Shown one piece after another: positions 16,838 through 24,876 of a stretch of 64,000 nt of DNA; position 1 is the stretch's first letter, and each line of letters opens with the position of its first letter. Made by a program: the position numbers and the translations under genes. Location of the stretch: the NCBI RefSeq assembly GCF_021245985.1, contig NZ_JAJQXA010000012.1, positions 117,247-181,246 of the forward strand, given 5' to 3'. The DNA is from Flavobacterium soyae (GTDB lineage Bacteria; Bacteroidota; Bacteroidia; Flavobacteriales; Flavobacteriaceae). The notes beneath the pieces were generated by a model. That model made no database searches and was not told the DNA's origin. It saw nothing but the letters and a program-made list of their open reading frames with translations.

Positions 16838-17290
16838 ATGAAAAAAATAAGTCTTTTTATTATTCTATTAATTTCAGTAACTTCTTGTATCAGTACAAAA
16901 TCTACTTTGAAAAATGTAGACGATAATGCTCCTGATTTAATTTTAAATAAGAATAATACGTTTGTTATTACACAATTTAGCAAAGACAAAAAATACGGCT
17001 ATGATCCTGATTATCCTGTAAATATATTTTTTAGAAATACGCAGGATGAAGCGACAAATGAGGTTCGTTTTTTGAATGCTTTAGCCGGCCCTAATGGTGA
17101 AAAAATCACTTATAAACGTTTAGAAACCTGCTGCCCTTTTCCAACTAAAAGAAGCAACATGGGCGCCGGATTTTTAAATGTATATGAACTAACCTGGGAA
17201 GGACAAAAAAAGTCTGTAACACTGTATTTGAATATTTATGAAAAAGGAATTTTAATGGTTCCGATGGGATTGTCTTTGAAGAAAGAGTAA
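16838..17290 (+). CDS. hypothetical lipoprotein
   Basis: 150 aa. Lipobox SVTSC17 after an Ile/Leu-rich signal. The body includes YGYDPDYPVNIFFRN, a vicinal CC in LETCCPFPTKRS and a beta-rich C-terminus (YELTWEGQKKSVTLYLNIYEKG). I have seen relatives in flavobacteria lying near kdsA, but I know no function. 28 bases separate it from the next small membrane protein. Confidence 0.75.
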   Translation: MKKISLFIILLISVTSCISTKSTLKNVDDNAPDLILNKNNTFVITQFSKDKKYGYDPDYPVNIFFRNTQDEATNEVRFLNALAGPNGEKITYKRLETCCPFPTKRSNMGAGFLNVYELTWEGQKKSVTLYLNIYEKGILMVPMGLSLKKE

Positions 17291-17318
17291 ATTATAATTG
17301 ACAAAAATATAAGCCGAA

Positions 17319-17651
17319 ATGTTTGGGACAACTCCTTTAATTTTAATCGTTTTACCTTTATTATTTCAATTAATATTTGGCACAATTGCAATTTTAAAAC
17401 CTATTTTCTTAAGGTTTAAAGCTGTATTAATTACAAATATAGTTCTTCAAATTGTTCTCTCAATTGTTTCATTTTATATCGGCTCATATAATTTTTCAAA
17501 GTATTTTGAACAAAATCCTACTTCTACAAGATGCGGAATGCCGCTTATCGGTCTCGCTTCATCTATTATATTTTCTTCTTTAGTTCTTCTGATCGTTATT
17601 ATTATTCAATATTTTGTAAAAAGATTACTAGATCGTAAAACTAAATTGTAA
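17319..17651 (+). CDS. hypothetical small membrane protein
   Basis: 110 aa with three predicted membrane helices (about 5-28, 33-53, 74-98) and a basic C-terminus VKRLLDRKTKL. Contains a short loop NPTSTRCGMPLIGL. No family recognised. Probably co-transcribed with the preceding lipoprotein. Confidence 0.6.
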   Translation: MFGTTPLILIVLPLLFQLIFGTIAILKPIFLRFKAVLITNIVLQIVLSIVSFYIGSYNFSKYFEQNPTSTRCGMPLIGLASSIIFSSLVLLIVIIIQYFVKRLLDRKTKL

Positions 17652-17854
17652 TGTTTTATTATACTTGTTTTCGAAGCAAAAATTCTTTTTTGAGAAAGCC
17701 ATTTTTTTGACTTTTATAAAAGAATCCAGAAGTTTCGGTACAAAATCATTCTAAAAAGCAAGAAAAAACACAATTAAAGAAAAATATTACATTATTAACA
17801 ATTATTGGTCTTAAAATAATCTTAAATCTTCATCTGCTATTCATAAATCATAAC

Positions 17855-17862
17855 TACCTTTG
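17855..17862 (+). promoter_or_regulatory. -7 promoter element TACCTTTG of kdsA
   Basis: Exact TAnnTTTG, 21 bases before the ATG at 17884. It contains the TTG (17860) that opens an extended frame, so that frame start is false. Confidence 0.7.
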
Positions 17863-17883
17863 CATTGCAAAAAAAATAATTTT

Positions 17884-18702
17884 ATGAACTTACAGCATAT
17901 TCCACAAATTAAGCATACTGACAGCGGGAATTTCTTTTTATTGGCGGGGCCTTGCGCTATTGAAGGAGAGGAAATGGCTCTTAGAATTGCTGAAAAATTA
18001 GTTGGTATTACCGACAAACTTCAGATTCCTTATGTTTTTAAAGGGTCTTTTAAAAAAGCAAATCGTTCCAGAATTGATAGTTTTTCTGGAATTGGAGATG
18101 AAAAAGCTTTAAAAATTTTAAGAAAAGTTTCAGAAACTTTTCACATTCCAACAGTTACAGACATTCATACTAACGAAGATGCCGATATGGCAGCACAATA
18201 TGTTGATGTTCTACAAATTCCTGCATTTTTAGTCCGTCAGACTGATTTAGTTGTTGCAGCAGCTAATACCGGCAAAACAGTAAACCTGAAAAAAGGGCAA
18301 TTTATGAGTCCGGAAAGTATGAAGCATGCTGTACAAAAAGTATTAGACTGTAATAATGAAAATGTTATGGTTACAGATCGCGGTACTATGTTTGGTTATC
18401 AGGACATGATTGTTGATTTTAGAGGAATTCCTACTATGCAGCAATATGCAACAACGGTATTAGATGTTACGCATTCTTTACAGCAGCCAAACCAAACTGC
18501 CGGAGTAACAGGAGGAAGACCTGATATGATCGAAACTGTAGCTAAAGCTGGTATTGCAGTGGGTGTTGACGGAATTTTTATCGAAACACACTTTGATCCT
18601 GCAAACGCAAAAAGCGATGGCGCTAACATGCTTCATTTAGACTATTTTGAAGGTTTAATGAATAAGTTGGTTGCTATTAGAAAAACTGTAAACGCCTTTT
18701 AA
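17884..18702 (+). CDS. kdsA: 3-deoxy-8-phosphooctulonate synthase (KDO-8-P synthase)
   Basis: 272 aa from ATG 17884. Condenses arabinose 5-phosphate with PEP for the Kdo of lipopolysaccharide. Motifs: FLLAGPCAIEGEE, FKGSFKKANRSRIDSFSG, PTVTDIHTNEDA, QIPAFLVRQTDL, NLKKGQFMSPESM, TDRGTMFGYQDMIVDFRGIP and DVTHSLQQPN. CAIE at the PEP site and the DGANML end suit the KdsA family. The longer TTG start adds eight residues read from the promoter. Confidence 0.97.
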   Translation: MNLQHIPQIKHTDSGNFFLLAGPCAIEGEEMALRIAEKLVGITDKLQIPYVFKGSFKKANRSRIDSFSGIGDEKALKILRKVSETFHIPTVTDIHTNEDADMAAQYVDVLQIPAFLVRQTDLVVAAANTGKTVNLKKGQFMSPESMKHAVQKVLDCNNENVMVTDRGTMFGYQDMIVDFRGIPTMQQYATTVLDVTHSLQQPNQTAGVTGGRPDMIETVAKAGIAVGVDGIFIETHFDPANAKSDGANMLHLDYFEGLMNKLVAIRKTVNAF

Positions 18703-18721
18703 TTTTTTATCTAATATTTCT

Positions 18722-19639
18722 TTGAAAACAAAATTTTTATTTTTGCCTTTCTTTTTAATGTGTTTTGCTGTCAACACATTTGCTCAGGAAGAAATTGCAA
18801 TACAAGACAAATACACAGCACACAATAAAGGAAAGTTCTTTGTTTCTTGGGGTGGTAATAGAGAAAGTTACTCAAAATCTGATGTGACATTTACCGGAAA
18901 AGATTACAAGTTTAGAGTAGAAAACATGGCTGCTCACGACAAACCTAAAGGATGGCATGTTGATTATATCAACCCTGCTAATATGACAATTCCGCAGACT
19001 AACCTGAAATTTGGTTATTTTATCAGCGATCATTACAGCGTTGCCATTGGTGTTGACCACATGAAATATGTAATGACTCAGAATCAAACGGCCAAAGTTA
19101 ATGGTTATATTAATTTACCTGCGAATGATCCTGCTGCTGCTCTCTACAATGGAGATTACATCAATAGACCTGTAGATATGTCTTTAAATGGTGCTATAGA
19201 AGGTGGTTATGACATGGGTGTTACTAATCCAAATGGTCCTGCATTTTTAATGTACGAGCATACAGATGGTTTAAACTACATCAATACTGAAGTTGCCAGA
19301 CATGATGACATTTCAAAATGGTTTGGTTTACCAAATATTGATAAAGTTCAAATTAATTTAACTGAAGGTATTGGCGGAGGAATTTTATATCCTAAAACAA
19401 ATACAACTCTTTTAGGAAAAGAACGTCACGATGATTTTCATGTTTCAGGTTATGGTTTATCAGCAAAAGCAGGTATTAACTTTACTTTCTTTAAACACTT
19501 CTATCTTCAGGGTGAGCTAAAGGGCGGTTATATTGATATGCACGATATCAAAACTACTGTAAGTAATGAGGATAAAGCATCACAACACTTTTATTTCTTT
19601 CAAAGAATTATTGCTGTTGGCGGTATTTTTAGAATCTAA
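18722..19639 (+). CDS. outer-membrane beta-barrel-like protein, TTG start
   Basis: 305 aa. The signal peptide MKTKFLFLPFFLMCFAVNTFAQ requires initiation at TTG 18722: no ATG exists upstream in frame, and the next Met (residue 13) would leave a truncated signal. The mature part alternates short amphipathic strands (LKFGYFISDHYSVAIGVDH, KAGINFTFFKHFYLQGELKGGY, YFFQRIIAVGGIFRI) and ends in an aromatic-rich strand, as in OM barrels of about 10-12 strands. Function unknown. 19 bases downstream of kdsA; terminator follows. Confidence 0.75.
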   Translation: MKTKFLFLPFFLMCFAVNTFAQEEIAIQDKYTAHNKGKFFVSWGGNRESYSKSDVTFTGKDYKFRVENMAAHDKPKGWHVDYINPANMTIPQTNLKFGYFISDHYSVAIGVDHMKYVMTQNQTAKVNGYINLPANDPAAALYNGDYINRPVDMSLNGAIEGGYDMGVTNPNGPAFLMYEHTDGLNYINTEVARHDDISKWFGLPNIDKVQINLTEGIGGGILYPKTNTTLLGKERHDDFHVSGYGLSAKAGINFTFFKHFYLQGELKGGYIDMHDIKTTVSNEDKASQHFYFFQRIIAVGGIFRI

Positions 19640-19661
19640 TACTTCTTCAAAAATATATTCT

Positions 19662-19698
19662 AAAAATAGTTATCATTTATTTGGTAACTATTTTTTTT
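19662..19698 (+). terminator. terminator
   Basis: AAAAATAGTTA / TAACTATTTTTTTT hairpin 22 bases after the OM-protein stop. Confidence 0.8.
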
Positions 19699-19746
19699 AT
19701 TATTTACTTTGCAACTCAAAGTACTTTAAATACTTTTTGATAAGCT

Positions 19747-20427
19747 ATGAAAAAACAAAAATATATTTTTCTAATCATTACATTTCTGCTGAGTTTTGGC
19801 TGTGCATTATTTGTGGCGATGAAAGTTTTTCCAAATAATCCATTTTCTAAAGCAAAATCTGAAACGAATATAGTTTTAGATAAAATTCAGGATGGAGATA
19901 TTATATTCCAAACTTCACAATCTCCTCAATGTGAAGCGGTGAGAATTGCAACCAATTCTAAATTTTCTCATTGCGGTATCATTTATAATATAAACGGAAA
20001 TTGGTTTGTTTTTGAGGCAGTTCAGCCTGTGAAACTTACACCGCTTGATGAATGGATTCAGCACGGAAAAGACAATAAATATGTGGTAAAACGATTAAAA
20101 AATGCTGATAAAGTTTTAACCCCGCCCGTTCTTCAAAAAATGAAAGATTACAGCCAGCAGTTTGATGGAAAAGAATATGATGCCTATTTTGAATGGACTG
20201 ATACAAAGATTTATTGTTCTGAATTAGTTTGGAAGATTTATAAAAACGCCGCCGGAATCGAACTTTCAAAACTAAGAGAATTGAAGAGTTTTAATCTAGA
20301 AGATCCAAGGGTTCAAAAAATATTAAAGGAAAGATATGGTAATGAAATTCCGTTAGAAGAAAAAGTAACTGCCCCTTCTGACCTAGCCAATTCAAATTTG
20401 CTTACAGCTATAATTGATAATTATTAA
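19747..20427 (+). CDS. YiiX/YebB-like permuted NlpC/P60 cysteine hydrolase
   Basis: 226 aa with one N-terminal membrane anchor or signal (IFLIITFLLSFGCALFVAM). The permuted papain-like signature is IQDGDIIFQTSQSP (about 47-60), NSKFSHCGIIYNI (His of the site) and IYCSELVWKIYKNAAG (nucleophile Cys). Members hydrolyse peptide, amide or ester bonds in cell-wall or lipid substrates; YiiX itself is uncharacterised. Followed by a terminator inside which a false start of the next ORF lies. Confidence 0.88.
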   Translation: MKKQKYIFLIITFLLSFGCALFVAMKVFPNNPFSKAKSETNIVLDKIQDGDIIFQTSQSPQCEAVRIATNSKFSHCGIIYNINGNWFVFEAVQPVKLTPLDEWIQHGKDNKYVVKRLKNADKVLTPPVLQKMKDYSQQFDGKEYDAYFEWTDTKIYCSELVWKIYKNAAGIELSKLRELKSFNLEDPRVQKILKERYGNEIPLEEKVTAPSDLANSNLLTAIIDNY

Positions 20428-20436
20428 AATTCAATA

Positions 20437-20466
20437 AAAGCTAATGCTAAAACCAATTAGCTTTTT
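20437..20466 (+). terminator. terminator after the YiiX-like gene
   Basis: AAAAGCTAAT / ATTAGCTTTTTTATT hairpin. The ATG at 20444 is inside it and therefore an unlikely start for the next gene. Confidence 0.8.
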
Positions 20467-20515
20467 TATTTCACTATTCACTTTGAAATTCAAAGAACTT
20501 TTAACTACCCAAAAT

Positions 20516-20968
20516 ATGAGAGATTATTTAATTGAAAGATTATATGAATACACAAAAAAGCCTTATCAAAAATATTTTAAGAAGAATGAGCCATGGGAAA
20601 TTAATAAAGCCGAATTAATGAATTTCCCGAAAGATAGTTTGGGATATGGTTTAGGAAATTTTCTCTATAAACATCATTTTGATATTCAGGAAAAACTGGA
20701 AGATCATGATATTATTCATGTTTTAACTAATACCGGAATTTCTGTTTATGAAGAAATCGGGATGCAGTATTATCTTCTTGGCAATGGAAAAAGAAGTTTG
20801 TATTTGTTCATGGTAATTTTATCAGGAACATTATTTTATCCAAAACAGATAAAATACTTCGTTCGACAATTTATCAGGGGAAAACGAGCGCATTCATTCT
20901 ATTATCTGGATTTTTCAAAAATGCTTTTAATGCCCATAGTATCTATTCAGCAAACATTTAAAATTTAA
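20516..20968 (+). CDS. Coq4 family protein
   Basis: 150 aa from ATG 20516; an extra 24 residues from ATG 20444 would begin inside a terminator hairpin. The Coq4 metal signature HDxxHx11E is complete: HDIIHVLTNTGISVYEE (about 66-82). Upstream PWEINKAELMNFPKDSLGYGLGNFLY resembles the Coq4 L..P.GSLG..Y..F motif. Eukaryotic Coq4 removes the C1 carboxyl group in ubiquinone synthesis. Flavobacteria use menaquinone, so this member must act on something else or in quinone scavenging (inference). Followed 5 bases later by a small membrane protein. Confidence 0.8.
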   Translation: MRDYLIERLYEYTKKPYQKYFKKNEPWEINKAELMNFPKDSLGYGLGNFLYKHHFDIQEKLEDHDIIHVLTNTGISVYEEIGMQYYLLGNGKRSLYLFMVILSGTLFYPKQIKYFVRQFIRGKRAHSFYYLDFSKMLLMPIVSIQQTFKI

Positions 20969-20973
20969 ACCTT

Positions 20974-21276
20974 ATGAAAACCATCAACCATAAATCTTTT
21001 GAAGAAAAACAATCTACTGAATTAGCAATTGGAACCTTTATAATCATTACACTGCTGTTTATACTTTATATTGTGTCAAATGAAAGTTCAAATATCTTAA
21101 TCATTGCGTGGCCATTTGTACTTTCTGCAATAGTATTAAATACGATAATGCTTTTTTATTTAACAGAAAGATTTATTCATCTTCCTGAGCAAAGGAGAGA
21201 TATTGCGGTTAAAATTTTAATTCTGTTTTCTAATATTCCAATTACATTTTTTTATTATTTAGTAATGAAAAATTAA
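20974..21276 (+). CDS. hypothetical small membrane protein
   Basis: 100 aa with three predicted helices (about 18-35, 42-64, 79-98) and a polar N-terminus. Short linker FIHLPEQRRDIAVK. No family recognised. Starts 5 bases after the Coq4-like gene, so co-expression is likely. Confidence 0.65.
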   Translation: MKTINHKSFEEKQSTELAIGTFIIITLLFILYIVSNESSNILIIAWPFVLSAIVLNTIMLFYLTERFIHLPEQRRDIAVKILILFSNIPITFFYYLVMKN

Positions 21277-21297
21277 ACTTAGAATTTTATCAAATAA

Positions 21298-21333
21298 AAA
21301 AAGCTGCGAGTTTATACTCGCAGCTTTCAAATA
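21298..21333. terminator. bidirectional terminator
   Basis: GCTGCGAGT / ACTCGCAGC stem flanked by AAAAAAA and TTT, between convergent genes ending at 21276 (+) and 21350 (-). Confidence 0.85.
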
Positions 21334-21349
21334 TGCTGATTAAAAAGTC

Positions 21350-22741
21350 TTAATTTGCTGATGGAAGAACAATTCCCGTTTGGTCTATTAAATAGATTAA
21401 CGAAGTCATCGTTGCTGCCCCAAGCTCTAATTCTCTTTTGTTAATGGCATCAAATTTATCGTTTGCTGCGTGGTGATAATCAAAATAACGCTGTGAATCT
21501 GGCATTAAACCTGCTTTTACAATTGTTTTTGAAGTTAAATGCTCAATATCTGAACCTGCATGTCCTTTGATAAAACTATTAATAAAATATGGCTCGAAGA
21601 AATCTTTAAATCCTTGAATCTTTTTAAAATTAGCATCGTCAGCTTCGATAGAAAAACCTCTTGGAGTAAATCCGCCTGAATCACTTTCTAAAGCAAAAAT
21701 ATGGTTCTCGTTCTTTTGTTTTGAAACTTCCTCATATTTAGCACCGCCTTTTCCTCCATTTTCTTCATTCATAAACAAAACAACGCGAATAGTATTTTTT
21801 GGTTTATAGTTTAGGTTTTTCAAAATACGGACAACTTCCATACTTTGTACTACTCCTGCTCCATCGTCATGAGAACCATCGGCTAAATCCCAAGAATCTA
21901 AATGCCCGCCAACAACAATAATGTTCTCCGGAGTTACAGTTCCTGTTAATTCTCCAATAACATTATAGGATAATGCATCCGGCAATGTTTCACAAGATTG
22001 TTTGAAATAGAATTTTAAAGCCGGATTTGCTTTTAATAATTTACTCAATAATTCAGCTCCATTTGTGCTGATTGCCGCTGCCGGAATATATTGATTTTTA
22101 GGTAAATCATCGTAGCTTTGAGCTCCTGTATGAGGAAAATCGTCTAAACGAAAATTTAATGAACGCACAATTGCACCCACTGCCCCAAGTTTTGCAGCTT
22201 CTTTTGCACCACTTCTTCTTTGATCTCCTGCACCTGAATAAGATTCAAATGCTGCGATATTTTCAGGATTCATTGGTCTGTTAAAAAATACAATTTTACC
22301 TTTTACTTTATCTCCAAGACCTTTCAATTCGTCAATGCTTTGTACTTCGATTACCTCAGCAGTAATTCCTGTTTTTGGAGTTGCAACTGAACCTCCAAGT
22401 GCGCAGATTGGCACCGCAGTTTTTACTTTTCCATCTAAAATAAAAGCAGTTTCTTTTTCGCCTCGAACCCAGTGAGGAACCATAACTTCCTGAAGATAAA
22501 CTTTGTCAAGCCCCAGACCTTCTAATTGTCTTTTTGTATACTCAACAGCTTCTGCAGCACCTTTTGATCCAGATAAACGGCTTCCGATATCATTTGAAAG
22601 ATATTCTAACCAAGAATAACATTTAGCTTCGGTTAAAGCTTTTTTATAAAATAATTTAATGTTTTTTTCATCATTTGACTGAGCAAAAGATGCGGTCAAT
22701 CCATTTAAAACTAAAGCAGTTAAAAGAATCGTTTTTTTCAT
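21350..22741 (-). CDS. secreted M28 family metallopeptidase (carboxypeptidase Q-like)
   Basis: 463 aa. Signal peptide ending LTASFAQ. A PA domain-like insertion lies at about 120-250 (GKIVFFNRPMNPEN...GAVGAIVRS). The M28 dizinc site is clear: GGHLDSWDLADGSHDDGAGV (His/Asp ligands), FMNEENGG (catalytic Glu then ligand), ALESDSGGF and the last His in YFDYHHAANDKFD. Architecture and the HDDGAG motif match plasma glutamate carboxypeptidase (CPQ)-type enzymes that cleave dipeptides. Lone gene on the minus strand. Confidence 0.92.
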   Translation of the reverse strand: MKKTILLTALVLNGLTASFAQSNDEKNIKLFYKKALTEAKCYSWLEYLSNDIGSRLSGSKGAAEAVEYTKRQLEGLGLDKVYLQEVMVPHWVRGEKETAFILDGKVKTAVPICALGGSVATPKTGITAEVIEVQSIDELKGLGDKVKGKIVFFNRPMNPENIAAFESYSGAGDQRRSGAKEAAKLGAVGAIVRSLNFRLDDFPHTGAQSYDDLPKNQYIPAAAISTNGAELLSKLLKANPALKFYFKQSCETLPDALSYNVIGELTGTVTPENIIVVGGHLDSWDLADGSHDDGAGVVQSMEVVRILKNLNYKPKNTIRVVLFMNEENGGKGGAKYEEVSKQKNENHIFALESDSGGFTPRGFSIEADDANFKKIQGFKDFFEPYFINSFIKGHAGSDIEHLTSKTIVKAGLMPDSQRYFDYHHAANDKFDAINKRELELGAATMTSLIYLIDQTGIVLPSAN

Positions 22742-22847
22742 AATTTTAATAACATTTTGGGGTTATGTTGCTTTTTTGGCTTCTCTTACAAAGAAACAAA
22801 ATTCTATAGAACTGTCAGGTATTTTTCGCAGCCTTTTCTCAAAAAAA

Positions 22848-22892
22848 ACTCTAATTATAAACCTTTTTTGTTCATAATTAGAGTTTTTCTTG
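22848..22892 (-). terminator. terminator after the GH43 gene
   Basis: AACTCTAATTAT / ATAATTAGAGTT stem with a 19-base loop, between the GH43 stop (22910, minus strand) and the M28 gene. Confidence 0.75.
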
Positions 22893-22909
22893 TTTTCTTT
22901 AAAATAATG

Positions 22910-24820
22910 TTACTTTACTTCGATAATCTTATTTTTTATGCCAATACCGTTTTCATTAAAGGCTTCTATAGTAAAATAATACTTTGTTCCTTTGTCTAAA
23001 CCTCTAAAATCGTACGTGTTATCTCCATAAACCATAATACTGTTGTATAATTTATCCGGAGCAATTCCATAATAAATATTATATCCAACGGCATCATTTT
23101 GTTTTTTCCATGAAATCATAGCGTTTCTTGAATCCAGTTTATTTCTGTCCACTTTAAACGACGTAACCGCTTTTGGTTTCTCTGATAATCCATTTCCAAA
23201 AACTCTGAAATCTGAAATAGCAAACAATCCAGATGCATTGTGAATGTTAACCATTTTTATGTAACGTGCTTTAAACGATTTTGTTAATTCAACATAATCA
23301 TGTGGTGCATCTTTATCATTTTTAGATTTGTCAACCACCAAAGTCCAGTTTTGTGCATCATCAGACATAAAAATTTTATACTGATAATAAATATCCATCG
23401 CCTTGTTATACTGCGTTGCTTTATGGTCTGCATAATTGATCTGCAAGGCCTTAATTTCCATTTGACGGCCTAAATCCATTTGAAGCCATTCGTCCGGATT
23501 TCCTGTTTTAGCAGACCAATAGGTTTGGATATTTTCATCGGTTAAATTTTCAGGGCCATAACAAAATTTCTCGTAAACTTTTTTTCCGCCGTTATCCATT
23601 CTGTGTGTTTCAACTTCTAAACATTCCTCAGAAGAAGAAACAGTTACAGGCTTTTTATACGAAAGTAACATCCATCCAGATGAAGCTCCTTTTGTCTGAT
23701 CACGATTACCCGTTGGAAGAACAATTGGAAAATCTCCATAAGAAGTTATCGAATACATAACATCATCTTTATCAAAACCTGCCGGAAACATATCGATACG
23801 ACGCTCAAAACGGTCTTTTATAGAAATCTTACATGTTCCTGTGTTCCAATAATTTCCGTAGTTATCTGCAAAAGTATTTCCGTGTCCAGCTCCAATCACA
23901 AATCCGCCTGGTTTATATGACATTGGATTGTGTTTTTGATAGGTAAATGGCCCTAACGGATTATCTCCAACATGAACTCCGTTTGCATAACCTTTAAATT
24001 CAGTTGCAGGTGCGCCATATTGCATATAATATTTTCCGTTGTGTTTGGTCATCCACGCTCCTTCAATGAAATTTCCCCAAGGTGCTGGTTCCATATCATT
24101 GTTTGGGCCAAAACGTTCCCAGCCGTGCGCTGCAGGGTCTAAAACAGCAACTTCTTTGATCTGCCCATACGGACGCTGAATATCTTCTACTTCTGTTGCT
24201 TTGTATAATTGTGCATAATCGGCCTGATTTCCTTTTGGAAGCCATGTATTATAATCAACCTCTGTTCCTACAAGCGGCAGCTTTCCGCTTGAACCGTAAT
24301 ACATATATACTTTCTTGTCATCATCCTGAAAAATCGCAGGATCCCAAGTTGGCAGCATGGCTTTGTCTACGTGACGTGTCCATCTTCCTGATTTTGGATC
24401 GGCAGTTTTCCAAATTGGATGATCTCTATTCCATGTTGAACCCACATAAAATAAAGTATCGTTTACAACCCACGCCGCAGGGGCGCATTGATCGTCGTCA
24501 CCAGGTTTTCTTTGAAAACTTCCATAAACAAAATTCCAGTCTGACATATCTTTACTCCAGAAGAAACCTGCCTGATTCGTAGCAAATAAATAGTATTCGC
24601 CTTTATAGGTAATAATTACCGGATCGGCACTGGAACGGCGCGATTCAGGAATTCCATTATGATTGTGAGTAGTAAAATTGTATCCAATATTAATTGGATT
24701 ACAATAAGTTGTTGCAGGTTTATTTGGGTCAAACCAATCTGTTTTCCCGGGAATATTAGCTTTTTGCGGCCAAATACTTGTTGTACAGGCAGCCAAAAGC
24801 AATAGGAATATCTTTTTCAT
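22910..24820 (-). CDS. GH43-like glycosidase with F5/8-type C (discoidin) and fibronectin III domains
   Basis: 636 aa from the ATG at 24820; a longer frame to 24850 adds ten residues before the signal. Lipobox LAAC12. GH43 five-bladed propeller acids fit: D66 in RRSSADPV (base), D160 in PTWDPAIF (pKa modulator) and E253 in FIEGAWM (acid). Residues about 390-545 form a discoidin/CBM32-like domain (NIQTYWSAKTGNPDEWLQMDLG) and 550-636 an Fn3 domain (AMISWKKQNDAVGYNIYY). GH43 usually cleaves arabinose, xylose or galactose residues. No glucan role is known to me, so its place in this locus is uncertain: either a side-chain enzyme or the end of a separate unit. Confidence 0.88.
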   Translation of the reverse strand: MKKIFLLLLAACTTSIWPQKANIPGKTDWFDPNKPATTYCNPINIGYNFTTHNHNGIPESRRSSADPVIITYKGEYYLFATNQAGFFWSKDMSDWNFVYGSFQRKPGDDDQCAPAAWVVNDTLFYVGSTWNRDHPIWKTADPKSGRWTRHVDKAMLPTWDPAIFQDDDKKVYMYYGSSGKLPLVGTEVDYNTWLPKGNQADYAQLYKATEVEDIQRPYGQIKEVAVLDPAAHGWERFGPNNDMEPAPWGNFIEGAWMTKHNGKYYMQYGAPATEFKGYANGVHVGDNPLGPFTYQKHNPMSYKPGGFVIGAGHGNTFADNYGNYWNTGTCKISIKDRFERRIDMFPAGFDKDDVMYSITSYGDFPIVLPTGNRDQTKGASSGWMLLSYKKPVTVSSSEECLEVETHRMDNGGKKVYEKFCYGPENLTDENIQTYWSAKTGNPDEWLQMDLGRQMEIKALQINYADHKATQYNKAMDIYYQYKIFMSDDAQNWTLVVDKSKNDKDAPHDYVELTKSFKARYIKMVNIHNASGLFAISDFRVFGNGLSEKPKAVTSFKVDRNKLDSRNAMISWKKQNDAVGYNIYYGIAPDKLYNSIMVYGDNTYDFRGLDKGTKYYFTIEAFNENGIGIKNKIIEVK

Positions 24821-24876
24821 TTGTATTCTTTTTAAGTTTATAGAATTCAATCTCTTAGTAAAATGATGATGAAAAT

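Noticed and set aside
20444..20515. Upstream ATG for the Coq4-like gene
   Set aside because: It lies in the terminator hairpin of the preceding gene; the ATG at 20516 keeps the whole conserved domain.
24196..24582. 128-aa plus-strand ORF inside the GH43 gene
   Set aside because: Antisense shadow of a well-supported coding region, with no signal or family motif.
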